Position numbers and translations under genes: made by a program
Notes under the pieces: generated by a model
Databases searched by the model: none
The model's input: only the letters and a program-made list of their open reading frames with translations
What the model was told of the DNA's origin: nothing
In this document: piece after piece, positions 1 through 6,755 of the stretch
How the letters are laid out: every line of letters begins with the position of its first letter
How positions within the stretch are numbered: position 1 is the first letter of the stretch
Source: an uncultured Blautia sp.
Lineage (GTDB): Bacteria; Bacillota; Clostridia; Lachnospirales; Lachnospiraceae
NCBI GenBank assembly: GCA_900553515.1
Contig: USDN01000091.1
Location: 1-8,675 of the forward strand
Reading direction: 5' to 3'
Length of the DNA stretch: 8,675 nucleotides

Positions 1-30
1 ATCAAGGTTTTAAAGGATTTAGAACAATAA
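1..30 (+). CDS. possible 3' end of an upstream gene (partial)
   Basis: Frame 1 is open from the window edge to a TAA at 28-30 and would encode the last nine residues IKVLKDLEQ of a protein that starts outside the window. The hydrophilic, helix-like tail and the short 49 nt gap to the binding-protein gene fit an upstream operon member. Nine codons cannot prove coding, and frame 3 is also open to position 41, so this is a weak call. No function can be given. Confidence 0.3.
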   Translation: MKVLKDLEQ

Positions 31-36
31 AAAACA

Positions 37-55
37 GGTAGTTTTTGACACTACC
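37..55 (+). other. small leader hairpin before the binding-protein gene
   Basis: GGTAGT (37-42) pairs perfectly with ACTACC (50-55) around a 7 nt loop. No T-run follows the stem, so it is not a convincing intrinsic terminator. It lies about 10 nt before the AAGGAGG ribosome binding site (65-71) of the next gene and may help define the 5' or 3' end of an mRNA. The stem is short and could be chance. Confidence 0.3.
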
Positions 56-79
56 CAAGATATGAAGGAGGAATTCATA

Positions 80-1132
80 ATGAAAAAATCAGTTGCTATT
101 ACTTTATGTGCTGTTATGACAATGGGTATGGTAGGAACCTGTACATCTGTATTTGCTGCAGAAGAGCCGGATCCAACAACAGATGAGGCTGTTGTTAAGG
201 CTGCAGAAGAGGAATGGGAGATTGCCGTTGTACCTAAGGATTCCACCAATCCGTGGTTTGTACGTATGGATACAGGTGTTAAGGAGTTTGCTGAAAAAAC
301 AGGTGTAAACTGCTATCAGATCGATACCGGAACCATTGATGCAACAAAACAGGCTCAGTTGGTAGAGGACCTGATTGCTCAGGACGTTGATGCGATCTGT
401 GTAGTACCGGTTGACATGGAATCTATGGATTCTACTTTGAAAAAAGCAAAAGATGCAGGTATCGTTGTTATTACTCATGAGGGTGCGGATCTGAAAAATG
501 TTGACTATGACATTGAGGCATTCTCCAATGAAGGATACGGAGCATTTATTATGCAGAATCTTGCAGAAGCAATGGGCGAGGAAGGCCTTTACACCACAAT
601 GGTTGCTTCACTTACCAATGGTTCCCATAACGAATGGGCAGACGCAGCTGTAGAATATCAGAAAGAAAATTACCCAAATATGACTCTTCTGGAAGAAAAT
701 CCGCGAGTTGAGTCAGATGACAATGGCGATACTGCTTACAACGTAGCAAAAGAGCTGATCAAAACTTATCCGGATCTGAAGGGTATCATGGGAACATCTT
801 CTTTTGATGCACCTGGTGTTGCAAGAGCGATCCAGGAGCTTGGTCTGGTAGACAAGTTCTTTACATCCGGTACAGGAATGCCGGCTGACAACGCAGAACT
901 GCTGAAATCAGGCGTTCTGAAATCCCTGACATTGTGGGATCCTGCAAAATCAGGCGCAGCAATGGTTGACCTTGCATGTAAAGTCCTTAATGGCGAAGAG
1001 ATCGCAGCTCCGGCAAACCTTTATGTAGATGGTTATACAGAGATGAACTTCCGTGAAGGTTCTGAAACTGTACTTGAAGGCCAGGGCTGGATCACGATCG
1101 ACGCAGAAAACGTAGACGATCTCGGATTCTAA
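80..1132 (+). CDS. sugar ABC transporter substrate-binding protein (LsrB/RhaS/RbsB type)
   Basis: This is an extracytoplasmic sugar-binding protein of 350 residues, the usual size for the Peripla_BP_4 (type I) family. The start is ATG 80, placed 8 nt after AAGGAGG (65-71); an in-frame ATG at 62 lies upstream of that site and is unlikely. Residues 1-26 form a signal peptide (KK, hydrophobic core, VFA before AEE), followed by an acidic linker to about 45. Family features are VPKDSTNPWF (51-60), the DAICVVP strand (about 108-114), a THEGAD segment with E134, LWDPAKSG, and the C-terminal ITIDAENVDDLGF. The layout resembles LsrB and RhaS, but most LsrB autoinducer-2 contacts appear replaced. No proper lipobox is present, which is odd for a Gram-positive binding protein. 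It should deliver ligand to the ATPase and permease genes just downstream. Family is certain; substrate is unknown. Confidence 0.93.
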   Translation: MKKSVAITLCAVMTMGMVGTCTSVFAAEEPDPTTDEAVVKAAEEEWEIAVVPKDSTNPWFVRMDTGVKEFAEKTGVNCYQIDTGTIDATKQAQLVEDLIAQDVDAICVVPVDMESMDSTLKKAKDAGIVVITHEGADLKNVDYDIEAFSNEGYGAFIMQNLAEAMGEEGLYTTMVASLTNGSHNEWADAAVEYQKENYPNMTLLEENPRVESDDNGDTAYNVAKELIKTYPDLKGIMGTSSFDAPGVARAIQELGLVDKFFTSGTGMPADNAELLKSGVLKSLTLWDPAKSGAAMVDLACKVLNGEEIAAPANLYVDGYTEMNFREGSETVLEGQGWITIDAENVDDLGF

Positions 1133-1140
1133 AAAATAAA

Positions 1141-1180
1141 GGGGATGCTGCAGATACATAAAAGGGGATGCAGCGTCCCC
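1141..1180 (+). promoter_or_regulatory. strong intercistronic hairpin after the binding-protein gene
   Basis: GGGGATGCTGCA (1141-1152) pairs with TGCAGCGTCCCC (1169-1180) over 12 bp with one G-U wobble and a 16 nt loop. Within it GGGGATGC is repeated directly (1141-1148 and 1164-1171), so a shorter alternative stem GGGGA/TCCCC (1164-1168 with 1176-1180) can form instead. Only a weak pyrimidine stretch (TGCTTTCT) follows, so termination would be partial at best. Hairpins at this place in binding-protein operons commonly protect the upstream mRNA or reduce read-through, giving more binding protein than membrane components. That role is inferred here. Confidence 0.65.
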
Positions 1181-1191
1181 TGCTTTCTAAA

Positions 1192-1212
1192 ATGCCTGTA
1201 TGGTTCAGGCAT
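1192..1212 (+). promoter_or_regulatory. second hairpin just upstream of the ATPase ribosome binding site
   Basis: ATGCCTG (1192-1198) and CAGGCAT (1206-1212) form a perfect 7 bp stem with a 7 nt loop. It ends 12 nt before the AGGAGG (1225-1230) that serves the ATPase gene. It follows the larger hairpin by 11 nt, so the two make a tandem structure in the only sizeable gap between the transporter genes. It may affect mRNA decay or translation of the ATPase gene. No T-run follows. Confidence 0.5.
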
Positions 1213-1235
1213 GGGAGAGAAGAGAGGAGGAAAGT

Positions 1236-2720
1236 ATGTCTCAGAGTTTATTAAAAGCAGAGCATGTAAAGATCTCTTTTGGAAATGTGCATGCACTTAG
1301 AGACGTATCCTTGGAAATTCTTCCCGGTGAGATCCATTGTCTTGCTGGAGAGAACGGATGCGGCAAATCAACGATTATTAAAATTATATCCGGTGTCTAT
1401 CAGCGGGATGGCGGAACCATTGAATTTGATGGAAAAAAACTGGAAAAAATATCACCTATTGATGCGATCAATATGGGAATCCAGGTAATTTATCAGGATT
1501 TTGCCCTGTTTCCTAATCTGACAGTGGCCGAAAACCTTGCGTTAAATACAGAACTTGCATCCCGAAAAAAAACAGTAAGCTGGAAAAACGTACGTAAGAT
1601 CGCAGAGGAAGCGGTTGCCAAGATCAATTTTGATGTGGATCTGGACGAAAAAGTGGAGAAGCTTTCTGTGGCACAGAAACAGATGGTAGCTATTTCAAGA
1701 GCTCTGATGTCCAATGCGCGTTTGATCATCATGGATGAGCCGACCACTGCTCTTACAAAAAAAGAAGTAAATTCTTTATTTAAAATTATTTTGAAATTAA
1801 AGGAACAGGGTATTGCAATCCTGTTTATCAGTCATAAACTTAATGAAGTGTTTGAAATTTCTGATCGATTTACCATATTCCGAAATGGAGAAATGGTTGC
1901 AACAGGAAGCACCAAAGATCTGGATGATAAAAAATTTACTTACTATATGACAGGAAGAGAATTCAACGACCAGATTTTTGTACCGGAAAATATGTCGGAC
2001 AAGCCAGTGTTTGAACTGAAAAACCTGACTTTGGAAGGAGCTTTTTCAGACATCAGTTTTTCCCTGCGAAGAGGAGAGATTTTGGGTATTACAGGACTCC
2101 TGGATTCCGGACGTACAGAACTGGCGCTTTCTATGTTTGGTCTGAAACCGGCAGATTCCGGACAGATTCTTAAAGAAGGCACACCGATAAAAGTTACCTG
2201 TCCGAGAGATGCTATTGAGCAGAAAATAGGTTATGTGCCTGAGGACAGACTTTCAGAAGGTCTTTTCCTTACACAGTCTATCGGTGATAATATCATCATT
2301 TCTGAGATTGATAAGCTGAAGAAAAAAAATGGACAGTTTGACCTGAAAAAACGTGACGAAGAGATCAAAAGATGGGTGGCAGAACTGGAGATCAAAACCA
2401 AAAATCCGGATAATCCGGCAACGACTCTTTCCGGTGGTAATCAGCAAAGGATCGTTCTGGCTAAATGGCTGGCCTGCAATCTGGATGTTCTGATCCTTAA
2501 CGGACCTACGGTAGGTGTGGATATTGGTTCGAAACATGATATCCATATGGTGCTTCAGAAACTTGCCAAACAAGGACTTGGAGTGATCATTATTTCTGAT
2601 GATCTTCCAGAGGTAATCCAGAACTGCAACAGAGTTCTTGTTATCAAAAACGGAAAGCTCAGATCTGAGTATGATACACAGAAAGTCAGTGAACAGATGA
2701 TCATAGATGATATGATGTAG
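1236..2720 (+). CDS. sugar ABC transporter ATP-binding protein, two fused nucleotide-binding domains
   Basis: This 494-residue protein has the RbsA/MglA/LsrA layout and powers sugar uptake on the inner face of the membrane. ATG 1236 was chosen because AGGAGG (1225-1230) sits 5 nt before it; an in-frame ATG at 1200 lies inside a hairpin and has no such site. The first domain is complete: Walker A GENGCGKST (38-46), Q-loop YQDF, signature LSVAQKQ (from 143), Walker B IIMDEP (D167, E168), and H-loop ISHK (H200). The second domain has the degenerate P-loop usual for this family (GLLDSGRT, 287-293, no Lys) and a good signature LSGGNQQ (398-404). Its Walker B reads LNGPTVGVD (N422, G423) where relatives often have LDEPTRGVD, so it should not hydrolyse ATP. 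The next gene starts 11 nt later, with its ribosome binding site overlapping this stop codon. Confidence 0.95.
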   Translation: MSQSLLKAEHVKISFGNVHALRDVSLEILPGEIHCLAGENGCGKSTIIKIISGVYQRDGGTIEFDGKKLEKISPIDAINMGIQVIYQDFALFPNLTVAENLALNTELASRKKTVSWKNVRKIAEEAVAKINFDVDLDEKVEKLSVAQKQMVAISRALMSNARLIIMDEPTTALTKKEVNSLFKIILKLKEQGIAILFISHKLNEVFEISDRFTIFRNGEMVATGSTKDLDDKKFTYYMTGREFNDQIFVPENMSDKPVFELKNLTLEGAFSDISFSLRRGEILGITGLLDSGRTELALSMFGLKPADSGQILKEGTPIKVTCPRDAIEQKIGYVPEDRLSEGLFLTQSIGDNIIISEIDKLKKKNGQFDLKKRDEEIKRWVAELEIKTKNPDNPATTLSGGNQQRIVLAKWLACNLDVLILNGPTVGVDIGSKHDIHMVLQKLAKQGLGVIIISDDLPEVIQNCNRVLVIKNGKLRSEYDTQKVSEQMIIDDMM

Positions 2721-2731
2721 GAGGCGGGCAG

Positions 2732-3754
2732 ATGAACAAAAAAGTCAAAAAAATATTTCAGTCAAATGAACCTTACATATTCCTTATTATCATTGTGCTG
2801 GGAATAGTTGTTCAGATCCGCTCCGGGCAGTTTTTTACCGGGAATAACATTGTTGACCTTTTAAGTGCGATGATCGTTCCGGGTCTGTTTGCCATAGCGG
2901 AATTCATGGCGCTGATCTCAGGTGGTATTGATGTATCATTTCCGGCGCTGGCATCCCTTTCTGCATATGCGACAACAAAGATCCTTCTTGATAAAGAGTA
3001 TGAAGGAAATGTATTCCTGGCATTTTTGATCGCCGTGCTGATCGGTGCGGTTCTGGGTGCGATTAATGGATATTTCATTGGATATCTGAATCTGAACGCC
3101 ATGATCGTAACTCTTGGTACTTCCAGTATTTTCCAGGGATTTATGCAGGGAACTTTAAGAGCCAATCAGCTTTCTGTGATCCCTCCGGGAATGAAAAAGT
3201 TTGGAACAGATTCTTTTATCACAGCTACAAACAAGGTAAACGGTTTAAGCTCCGTACTTCCATATACCTTCCTTATTTTGATCATCGTATGTGCTCTGAT
3301 GTTTTTTGTACTCCGCTATACGATCTTTGGACGCGGTATTTATGCGATCGGCGGAAATGCCCTCAGTGCTCATACTGCAGGTTTTAATGTAAAACGGACG
3401 AAGTTTATCATGTACATCATCATTGGCATGATTGCTTCTATTGGCGGTATCTGCCGAGTGTGCATGATGCAGCAGTGCCATCCTACCAACATGCTTGGAA
3501 TGGAAATGAATATTATTGCCGGAGTTGTTCTGGGCGGAGTTGCCCTTACCGGCGGTGCAGGTACTCTGACAGGATGTATGCTTGGTACATTCCTGATCAT
3601 CCTGGTACAGAACTCCATGATCCTTCTGGGAATCCCGACTACCTGGAGTGATGTGTTTGTTGGTCTCGTTATTGTGATCGGTGTATCTCTGACTGCCCTG
3701 CAGTCTTCCAGGACCTCCAGAAGTAAAAAGAAAGCAGTAAAGGAGGGGGCATAA
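2732..3754 (+). CDS. sugar ABC transporter permease, first subunit (BPD_transp_2 family)
   Basis: This is an integral membrane protein of 340 residues and probably one half of the sugar channel. About eight to ten hydrophobic segments can be seen, beginning at residues 14-30. Family marks are ISGGIDVSF (62-70), a cytoplasmic EAA-like loop (196-222, FGRGIYAIGGN followed by AGFNVKR) that should dock on the ATPase, and the glycine-rich GGVALTGGAGT (268-278). The tail SSRTSRSKKK is basic and cytoplasmic. AGGAGG (2719-2724) overlaps the TAG of the ATPase gene and lies 7 nt before the ATG, suggesting coupled translation. The stop TAA shares one base with the start of the next permease gene. Two unlike permeases point to an LsrC/LsrD or RhaP/RhaQ-like heterodimer rather than an RbsC-like homodimer. 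Confidence 0.95.
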   Translation: MNKKVKKIFQSNEPYIFLIIIVLGIVVQIRSGQFFTGNNIVDLLSAMIVPGLFAIAEFMALISGGIDVSFPALASLSAYATTKILLDKEYEGNVFLAFLIAVLIGAVLGAINGYFIGYLNLNAMIVTLGTSSIFQGFMQGTLRANQLSVIPPGMKKFGTDSFITATNKVNGLSSVLPYTFLILIIVCALMFFVLRYTIFGRGIYAIGGNALSAHTAGFNVKRTKFIMYIIIGMIASIGGICRVCMMQQCHPTNMLGMEMNIIAGVVLGGVALTGGAGTLTGCMLGTFLIILVQNSMILLGIPTTWSDVFVGLVIVIGVSLTALQSSRTSRSKKKAVKEGA

Positions 3755-4746
3755 TGAACAAAGCCAAAAGTATTTACAGAAAAAATCCAGAGGTAAGCAG
3801 GCTTTTAATGATCATGGTCCTCTGGCTGATATTTATGATGTTTACTCAGGCAGAAAAGTTTTTTACAGGAAGAAACTTTCTGACGATGGCAGGTCAGTTT
3901 CCGGAATATGGACTGATGGCTCTGGGCGGTATGCTCTGTATGATTACCGGCGGAATCGATCTTGCTGTAGTTGGAACAGCAAACATGGCGTCTATCCTCA
4001 GTGTATATACCATGATTCATTTCTTCGGAGAAGATGGAACTATGCCGATGGCTTTTTCAGTGGTAATATTCCTGATTGCTATCTTAACTGGTGTTGTGGT
4101 AGGAAGTGTAAATGCGTTTCTTATTTCAAAACTGGGAGTACCGCCCATCCTTGCTACGCTGGGTGTGAATGAGCTCCTTACCGGTTTATGTATTGTTGTT
4201 ACCAATGGATCAGCAGTTTCTTCTTTCCCAAAACAGTACTGCGATTTCTTTTCCGGTAATTTCCTGGGATTTATCCCCAGAAGACTGATCGTATTTATCG
4301 TTGTTGCTTTTATTATCTGGCTTATGCTGGAAAAGAGTACCTATGGAACAAAACTTCGTCTTTATGGAACCAATGCGCATGTTGCAAAGTTTTCGGGTAT
4401 TAACACAACAGGTCTTCTGTTCCGTACCTATATCACATCTTCTGTCTGTGCGGCACTGGGTGGTCTGATGATGCTTGCGACCTATTCCTCTGCAAGAGCA
4501 GATTATGGAAGCAATTATACGATGCAGGCGATTCTTCTGATCGTTCTTGGCGGTGTCAGCCCAAATGGAGGAAAAGGAAAGATTTCCGGAGTGCTTACAG
4601 CAATCGTCCTTCTGAAAATGATCGAAGCCGGTATCAACCGTTTCAGAAGTGTATCCACTTATTATGTAACACTGATCTGGGGCGCAGTTCTGATCCTGGC
4701 ACTTGTGATTGATTATTTCAGCCAGAAGCCAAAGAAAGCAAAATAA
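3754..4746 (+). CDS. sugar ABC transporter permease, second subunit (BPD_transp_2 family)
   Basis: This 330-residue membrane protein probably pairs with the permease encoded just upstream. It starts with the ATG in TAATG, a 1 nt overlap with the previous stop, served by AGGAGG (3741-3746). Visible marks are ITGGIDLAV (64-72), the EAA-like coupling loop (194-216, STYGTKLRLYGTN then FSGIN), and the glycine-rich GGVSPNGGKGK (266-276) before the last membrane segments. The C-terminus SQKPKKAK is basic and cytoplasmic. It is clearly diverged from the first permease, though both keep the same order of motifs, as expected for old duplicates. Tight packing with the ATPase and first permease supports a single complex. 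Substrate specificity cannot be told from the permeases. Confidence 0.95.
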   Translation: MNKAKSIYRKNPEVSRLLMIMVLWLIFMMFTQAEKFFTGRNFLTMAGQFPEYGLMALGGMLCMITGGIDLAVVGTANMASILSVYTMIHFFGEDGTMPMAFSVVIFLIAILTGVVVGSVNAFLISKLGVPPILATLGVNELLTGLCIVVTNGSAVSSFPKQYCDFFSGNFLGFIPRRLIVFIVVAFIIWLMLEKSTYGTKLRLYGTNAHVAKFSGINTTGLLFRTYITSSVCAALGGLMMLATYSSARADYGSNYTMQAILLIVLGGVSPNGGKGKISGVLTAIVLLKMIEAGINRFRSVSTYYVTLIWGAVLILALVIDYFSQKPKKAK

Positions 4747-4764
4747 TCAGAGAGGAGAAGACTT

Positions 4765-5511
4765 ATGGCAAAAAAAGTTTTATTTGCAGGTGAATCCTGG
4801 ATGGCGGTCCAGACAGAAACAAAGGGATTTAACAGCTTTTCGGCAGCAAAATATGAAACAGGACTTGGCTGGATTGATAAAGCTATTGAAAAAGCCGGAT
4901 ATGAACTCACTTATATGCCGAATCACATTGCAAATGACAGCTTCCCCTTTACCCTGGAAGAACTGCAGGAATATGACTGTATAGTCCTGTCAGATATTGG
5001 CGCAGATACGCTGCTTATTCCCTCCGAAACTTTTTCTTCCGGAAAAATGTTTCCCAATCGCTGTCAGCTGCTGAAGGAATATGTCCTTCAGGGCGGAGCG
5101 CTTCTGATGTTTGGCGGTTATATGACATTTAACGGAATCGGCGGACAGGGAAAATGGTGGGCAACACCAGTACAGGATGTACTTCCGGTACAGCTCCTCC
5201 CTTATGATGACAGAATGGAACATTGTGAAGGGGTTGCCCCGGAAACAATTCTGGCGGAACATCCGGTTCTGGATGGAATCCAGGGAGAATGGCCGCGGCT
5301 TCTGGGATATAATAAAAGTACTGTAAAGCCGGAAGCGGAACTGATCGCGTCTATCTGCGGAGATCCTTTTATCGCAGTAGGTCAGTATGGAAAAGGAAGA
5401 TCAGCAGTATTTTCCAGTGACTGTTCTCCTCATTGGGCTCCATTGGAGTTCTGCCAGTGGGAAGGGTACAACCGTCTTTTTAAGAATCTGCTGGACTATC
5501 TTACAGAATAG
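4765..5511 (+). CDS. glutamine amidotransferase-like protein (GATase1-like/ThuA-like fold), function unknown
   Basis: The protein has 248 residues and no signal peptide, so it is cytoplasmic. It resembles the family annotated as putative glutamine amidotransferase (PF07090-like): an N-terminal strand KKVLFAGESW, a strand DCIVLSDIGAD (about 72-82), a turn LLMFGGYMTFNG (about 113-124), a strand SAVFSSDCSPHW (about 214-225), and the end FKNLLDYL. In true class I amidotransferases the turn carries the nucleophile as GxCxG; here the place reads GGYMT (117-121) with no Cys, so glutamine hydrolysis is unlikely. C220 and H223 lie together near the C-terminus and could belong to a different site. AGGAG at 4753-4757 serves ATG 4765, 18 nt after the permease gene. 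The operon position suggests handling of the imported sugar or its derivative, but the role is unknown. Confidence 0.8.
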   Translation: MAKKVLFAGESWMAVQTETKGFNSFSAAKYETGLGWIDKAIEKAGYELTYMPNHIANDSFPFTLEELQEYDCIVLSDIGADTLLIPSETFSSGKMFPNRCQLLKEYVLQGGALLMFGGYMTFNGIGGQGKWWATPVQDVLPVQLLPYDDRMEHCEGVAPETILAEHPVLDGIQGEWPRLLGYNKSTVKPEAELIASICGDPFIAVGQYGKGRSAVFSSDCSPHWAPLEFCQWEGYNRLFKNLLDYLTE

Positions 5512-5555
5512 AAATACAAAAAGGATATAAAAATAAGAGATCAGGAGGTAATGTG

Positions 5556-6140
5556 ATGAAAACCATAAAAGACAAACAGATTCTTGTAGGCGCGGACTTT
5601 GCAGGATATCCTTTGAAAGAGGCTGTTGTGGCTCATCTGAAAGAGTATGGATGGACTGTAACGGATGTAGGAGTGCGCTCTCCGGAAGATGATGATACAG
5701 ATTTAATGTTCCATCGGATCGGACTTCGAGTAGGTTCTATGATCTCAGAAGGTGAATTTGAGCGTGCGCTGATCTTTTGTGGAACCGGAATGGGAATCCA
5801 CATTGCGGCAAGCAAGTGTCCAGGTGTATTTTCAGGAGTGGTAGAAAGTGTTCCGGCAGCTCTTCGTGCTATTACAGGAAATGGAGTAAATGTTCTTGCT
5901 ATGGGTGCATTTTATGTAGCTCCTCAGATGGGCTGTGATATTGCAGATGCTTATCTGACCCATAATCTGGGAGACGGATATGAATACTGGCCAAATTTTT
6001 ATGAATTCCATAAGCTTGCCTGTGATGAGCTGAATGCCTTTGATTATGAAAAATATAAAGCGAACGGATTTAAACTGGAACATCTGGGAGATTATCCTTT
6101 AGAGCTTATGAGCCGTCCTGACATTTTTGACAAAAAATAA
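5556..6140 (+). CDS. RpiB/LacA/LacB-family sugar-phosphate isomerase, altered active site
   Basis: This is a cytoplasmic aldose-ketose isomerase family member of 194 residues. ATG 5556 was chosen, with AGGAGG (5543-5548) 7 nt before it; a GTG at 5553 would add one residue. Family marks are ILVGADFAGYPLK (9-21), the FCGTGMGIHIAASK loop (74-87) with the presumed catalytic Cys75, and GNGVNVLAMG (108-117). Compared with E. coli RpiB as I recall it, the active-site His of CDHVG is Phe15 here, and the His of RQHNDTN is Gly108. The substrate is therefore probably not ribose 5-phosphate. It is also about 45 residues longer than usual RpiB (near 150), the extra being a polar C-terminal part (about 148-194). 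It probably isomerises the phosphorylated form of the sugar brought in by the transporter, though no kinase is encoded in the window. Confidence 0.88.
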   Translation: MKTIKDKQILVGADFAGYPLKEAVVAHLKEYGWTVTDVGVRSPEDDDTDLMFHRIGLRVGSMISEGEFERALIFCGTGMGIHIAASKCPGVFSGVVESVPAALRAITGNGVNVLAMGAFYVAPQMGCDIADAYLTHNLGDGYEYWPNFYEFHKLACDELNAFDYEKYKANGFKLEHLGDYPLELMSRPDIFDKK

Positions 6141-6169
6141 CAGAATTGTTGTAACAGTTGGAAAAATCC

Positions 6170-6198
6170 TTGACAAAGGGTTGCCTCCTATGTATAAT
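6170..6198 (+). promoter_or_regulatory. consensus sigma-A promoter of the yceD-rpmF unit
   Basis: TTGACA (6170-6175) and TATAAT (6193-6198) are both perfect matches to the housekeeping consensus and are separated by exactly 17 bp. Transcription would begin near 6205, giving a leader of about 20 nt that carries the AGGAG of the next gene. This strength suits constitutive expression of a ribosomal protein gene. Confidence 0.88.
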
Positions 6199-6224
6199 TG
6201 ACTAAGTGTGAATAGGAGATAATT

Positions 6225-6752
6225 ATGCAGATTCATTTATCAGATGTTACATCCTGTGAGGGAAAAACCATACAGGTCAGCGCAGAGCTGGAACTTGAAA
6301 AAATAGAATTTCAGCTTGGGCAGTTCCCTGTACTGGAGAAAAAACCGGTAGAACTGACCATTACCAATACTGGCAATAAGGTTCTTGAGCTTAAAGGCAG
6401 CACTACAGTGACTGTTGAGATGCCCTGTGACCGTTGTCTTGAGCAGGTGGCAGTGGAGATACCGTGCCATATTGAGCGAAAGCTGGATATGAAGCTTACA
6501 GATGAAGAAAGAGTTAATGATCTGGATGAGAGCAACTATCTCACAGGAATGGACCTGGATGTGGACCGGTTGGTCTATCTTGAGGTACTGATGAGCTGGC
6601 CTTTGAAGGTACTCTGCAGAGAAGACTGCAAAGGCATCTGCAGCCAGTGTGGGAAAAACCTCAACGACGGTCCCTGCGGATGTGCAGAGGAGCCGAAGGA
6701 TCCCCGCATGGCAGCTATCAGTGATATATTTAGTAAATTTAAGGAGGTGTAA
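6225..6752 (+). CDS. yceD: YceD/DUF177 family protein (YlbN-like)
   Basis: This 175-residue cytoplasmic protein belongs to the DUF177 family, whose members sit next to rpmF and have been linked to 23S rRNA accumulation; the exact mechanism is unclear. The start has AGGAG (6214-6218) 6 nt upstream. Sequence marks are PCDRCLE (67-73, C68 and C71), an acidic stretch DLDESNY (99-105), the segment CREDCKGICSQCGKNLN (131-147, C131, C135, C139, C142), CGC (151-153), and the near-terminal PRMAAISDIF (160-169). The cysteine pairs suggest a metal site, probably zinc. Length is typical. Its stop overlaps the leader of rpmF, whose AAGGAGGTG (6741-6749) lies in its last codons, so the two are co-transcribed and probably translationally coupled. 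Confidence 0.93.
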   Translation: MQIHLSDVTSCEGKTIQVSAELELEKIEFQLGQFPVLEKKPVELTITNTGNKVLELKGSTTVTVEMPCDRCLEQVAVEIPCHIERKLDMKLTDEERVNDLDESNYLTGMDLDVDRLVYLEVLMSWPLKVLCREDCKGICSQCGKNLNDGPCGCAEEPKDPRMAAISDIFSKFKEV

Positions 6753-6755
6753 CCT

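Noticed and set aside
45..81. TTGACA at 45-50 with CATAAT at 76-81 as a promoter for the binding-protein gene
   Set aside because: The spacing is 25 bp, far from the usual 16-18, and the -10 would overlap the start codon at 80.
1200..1235. Upstream ATG at 1200 as start of the ATPase gene
   Set aside because: It lies inside the loop of a perfect hairpin and has no ribosome binding site, whereas ATG 1236 has AGGAGG at the right distance and gives the family's normal N-terminus.
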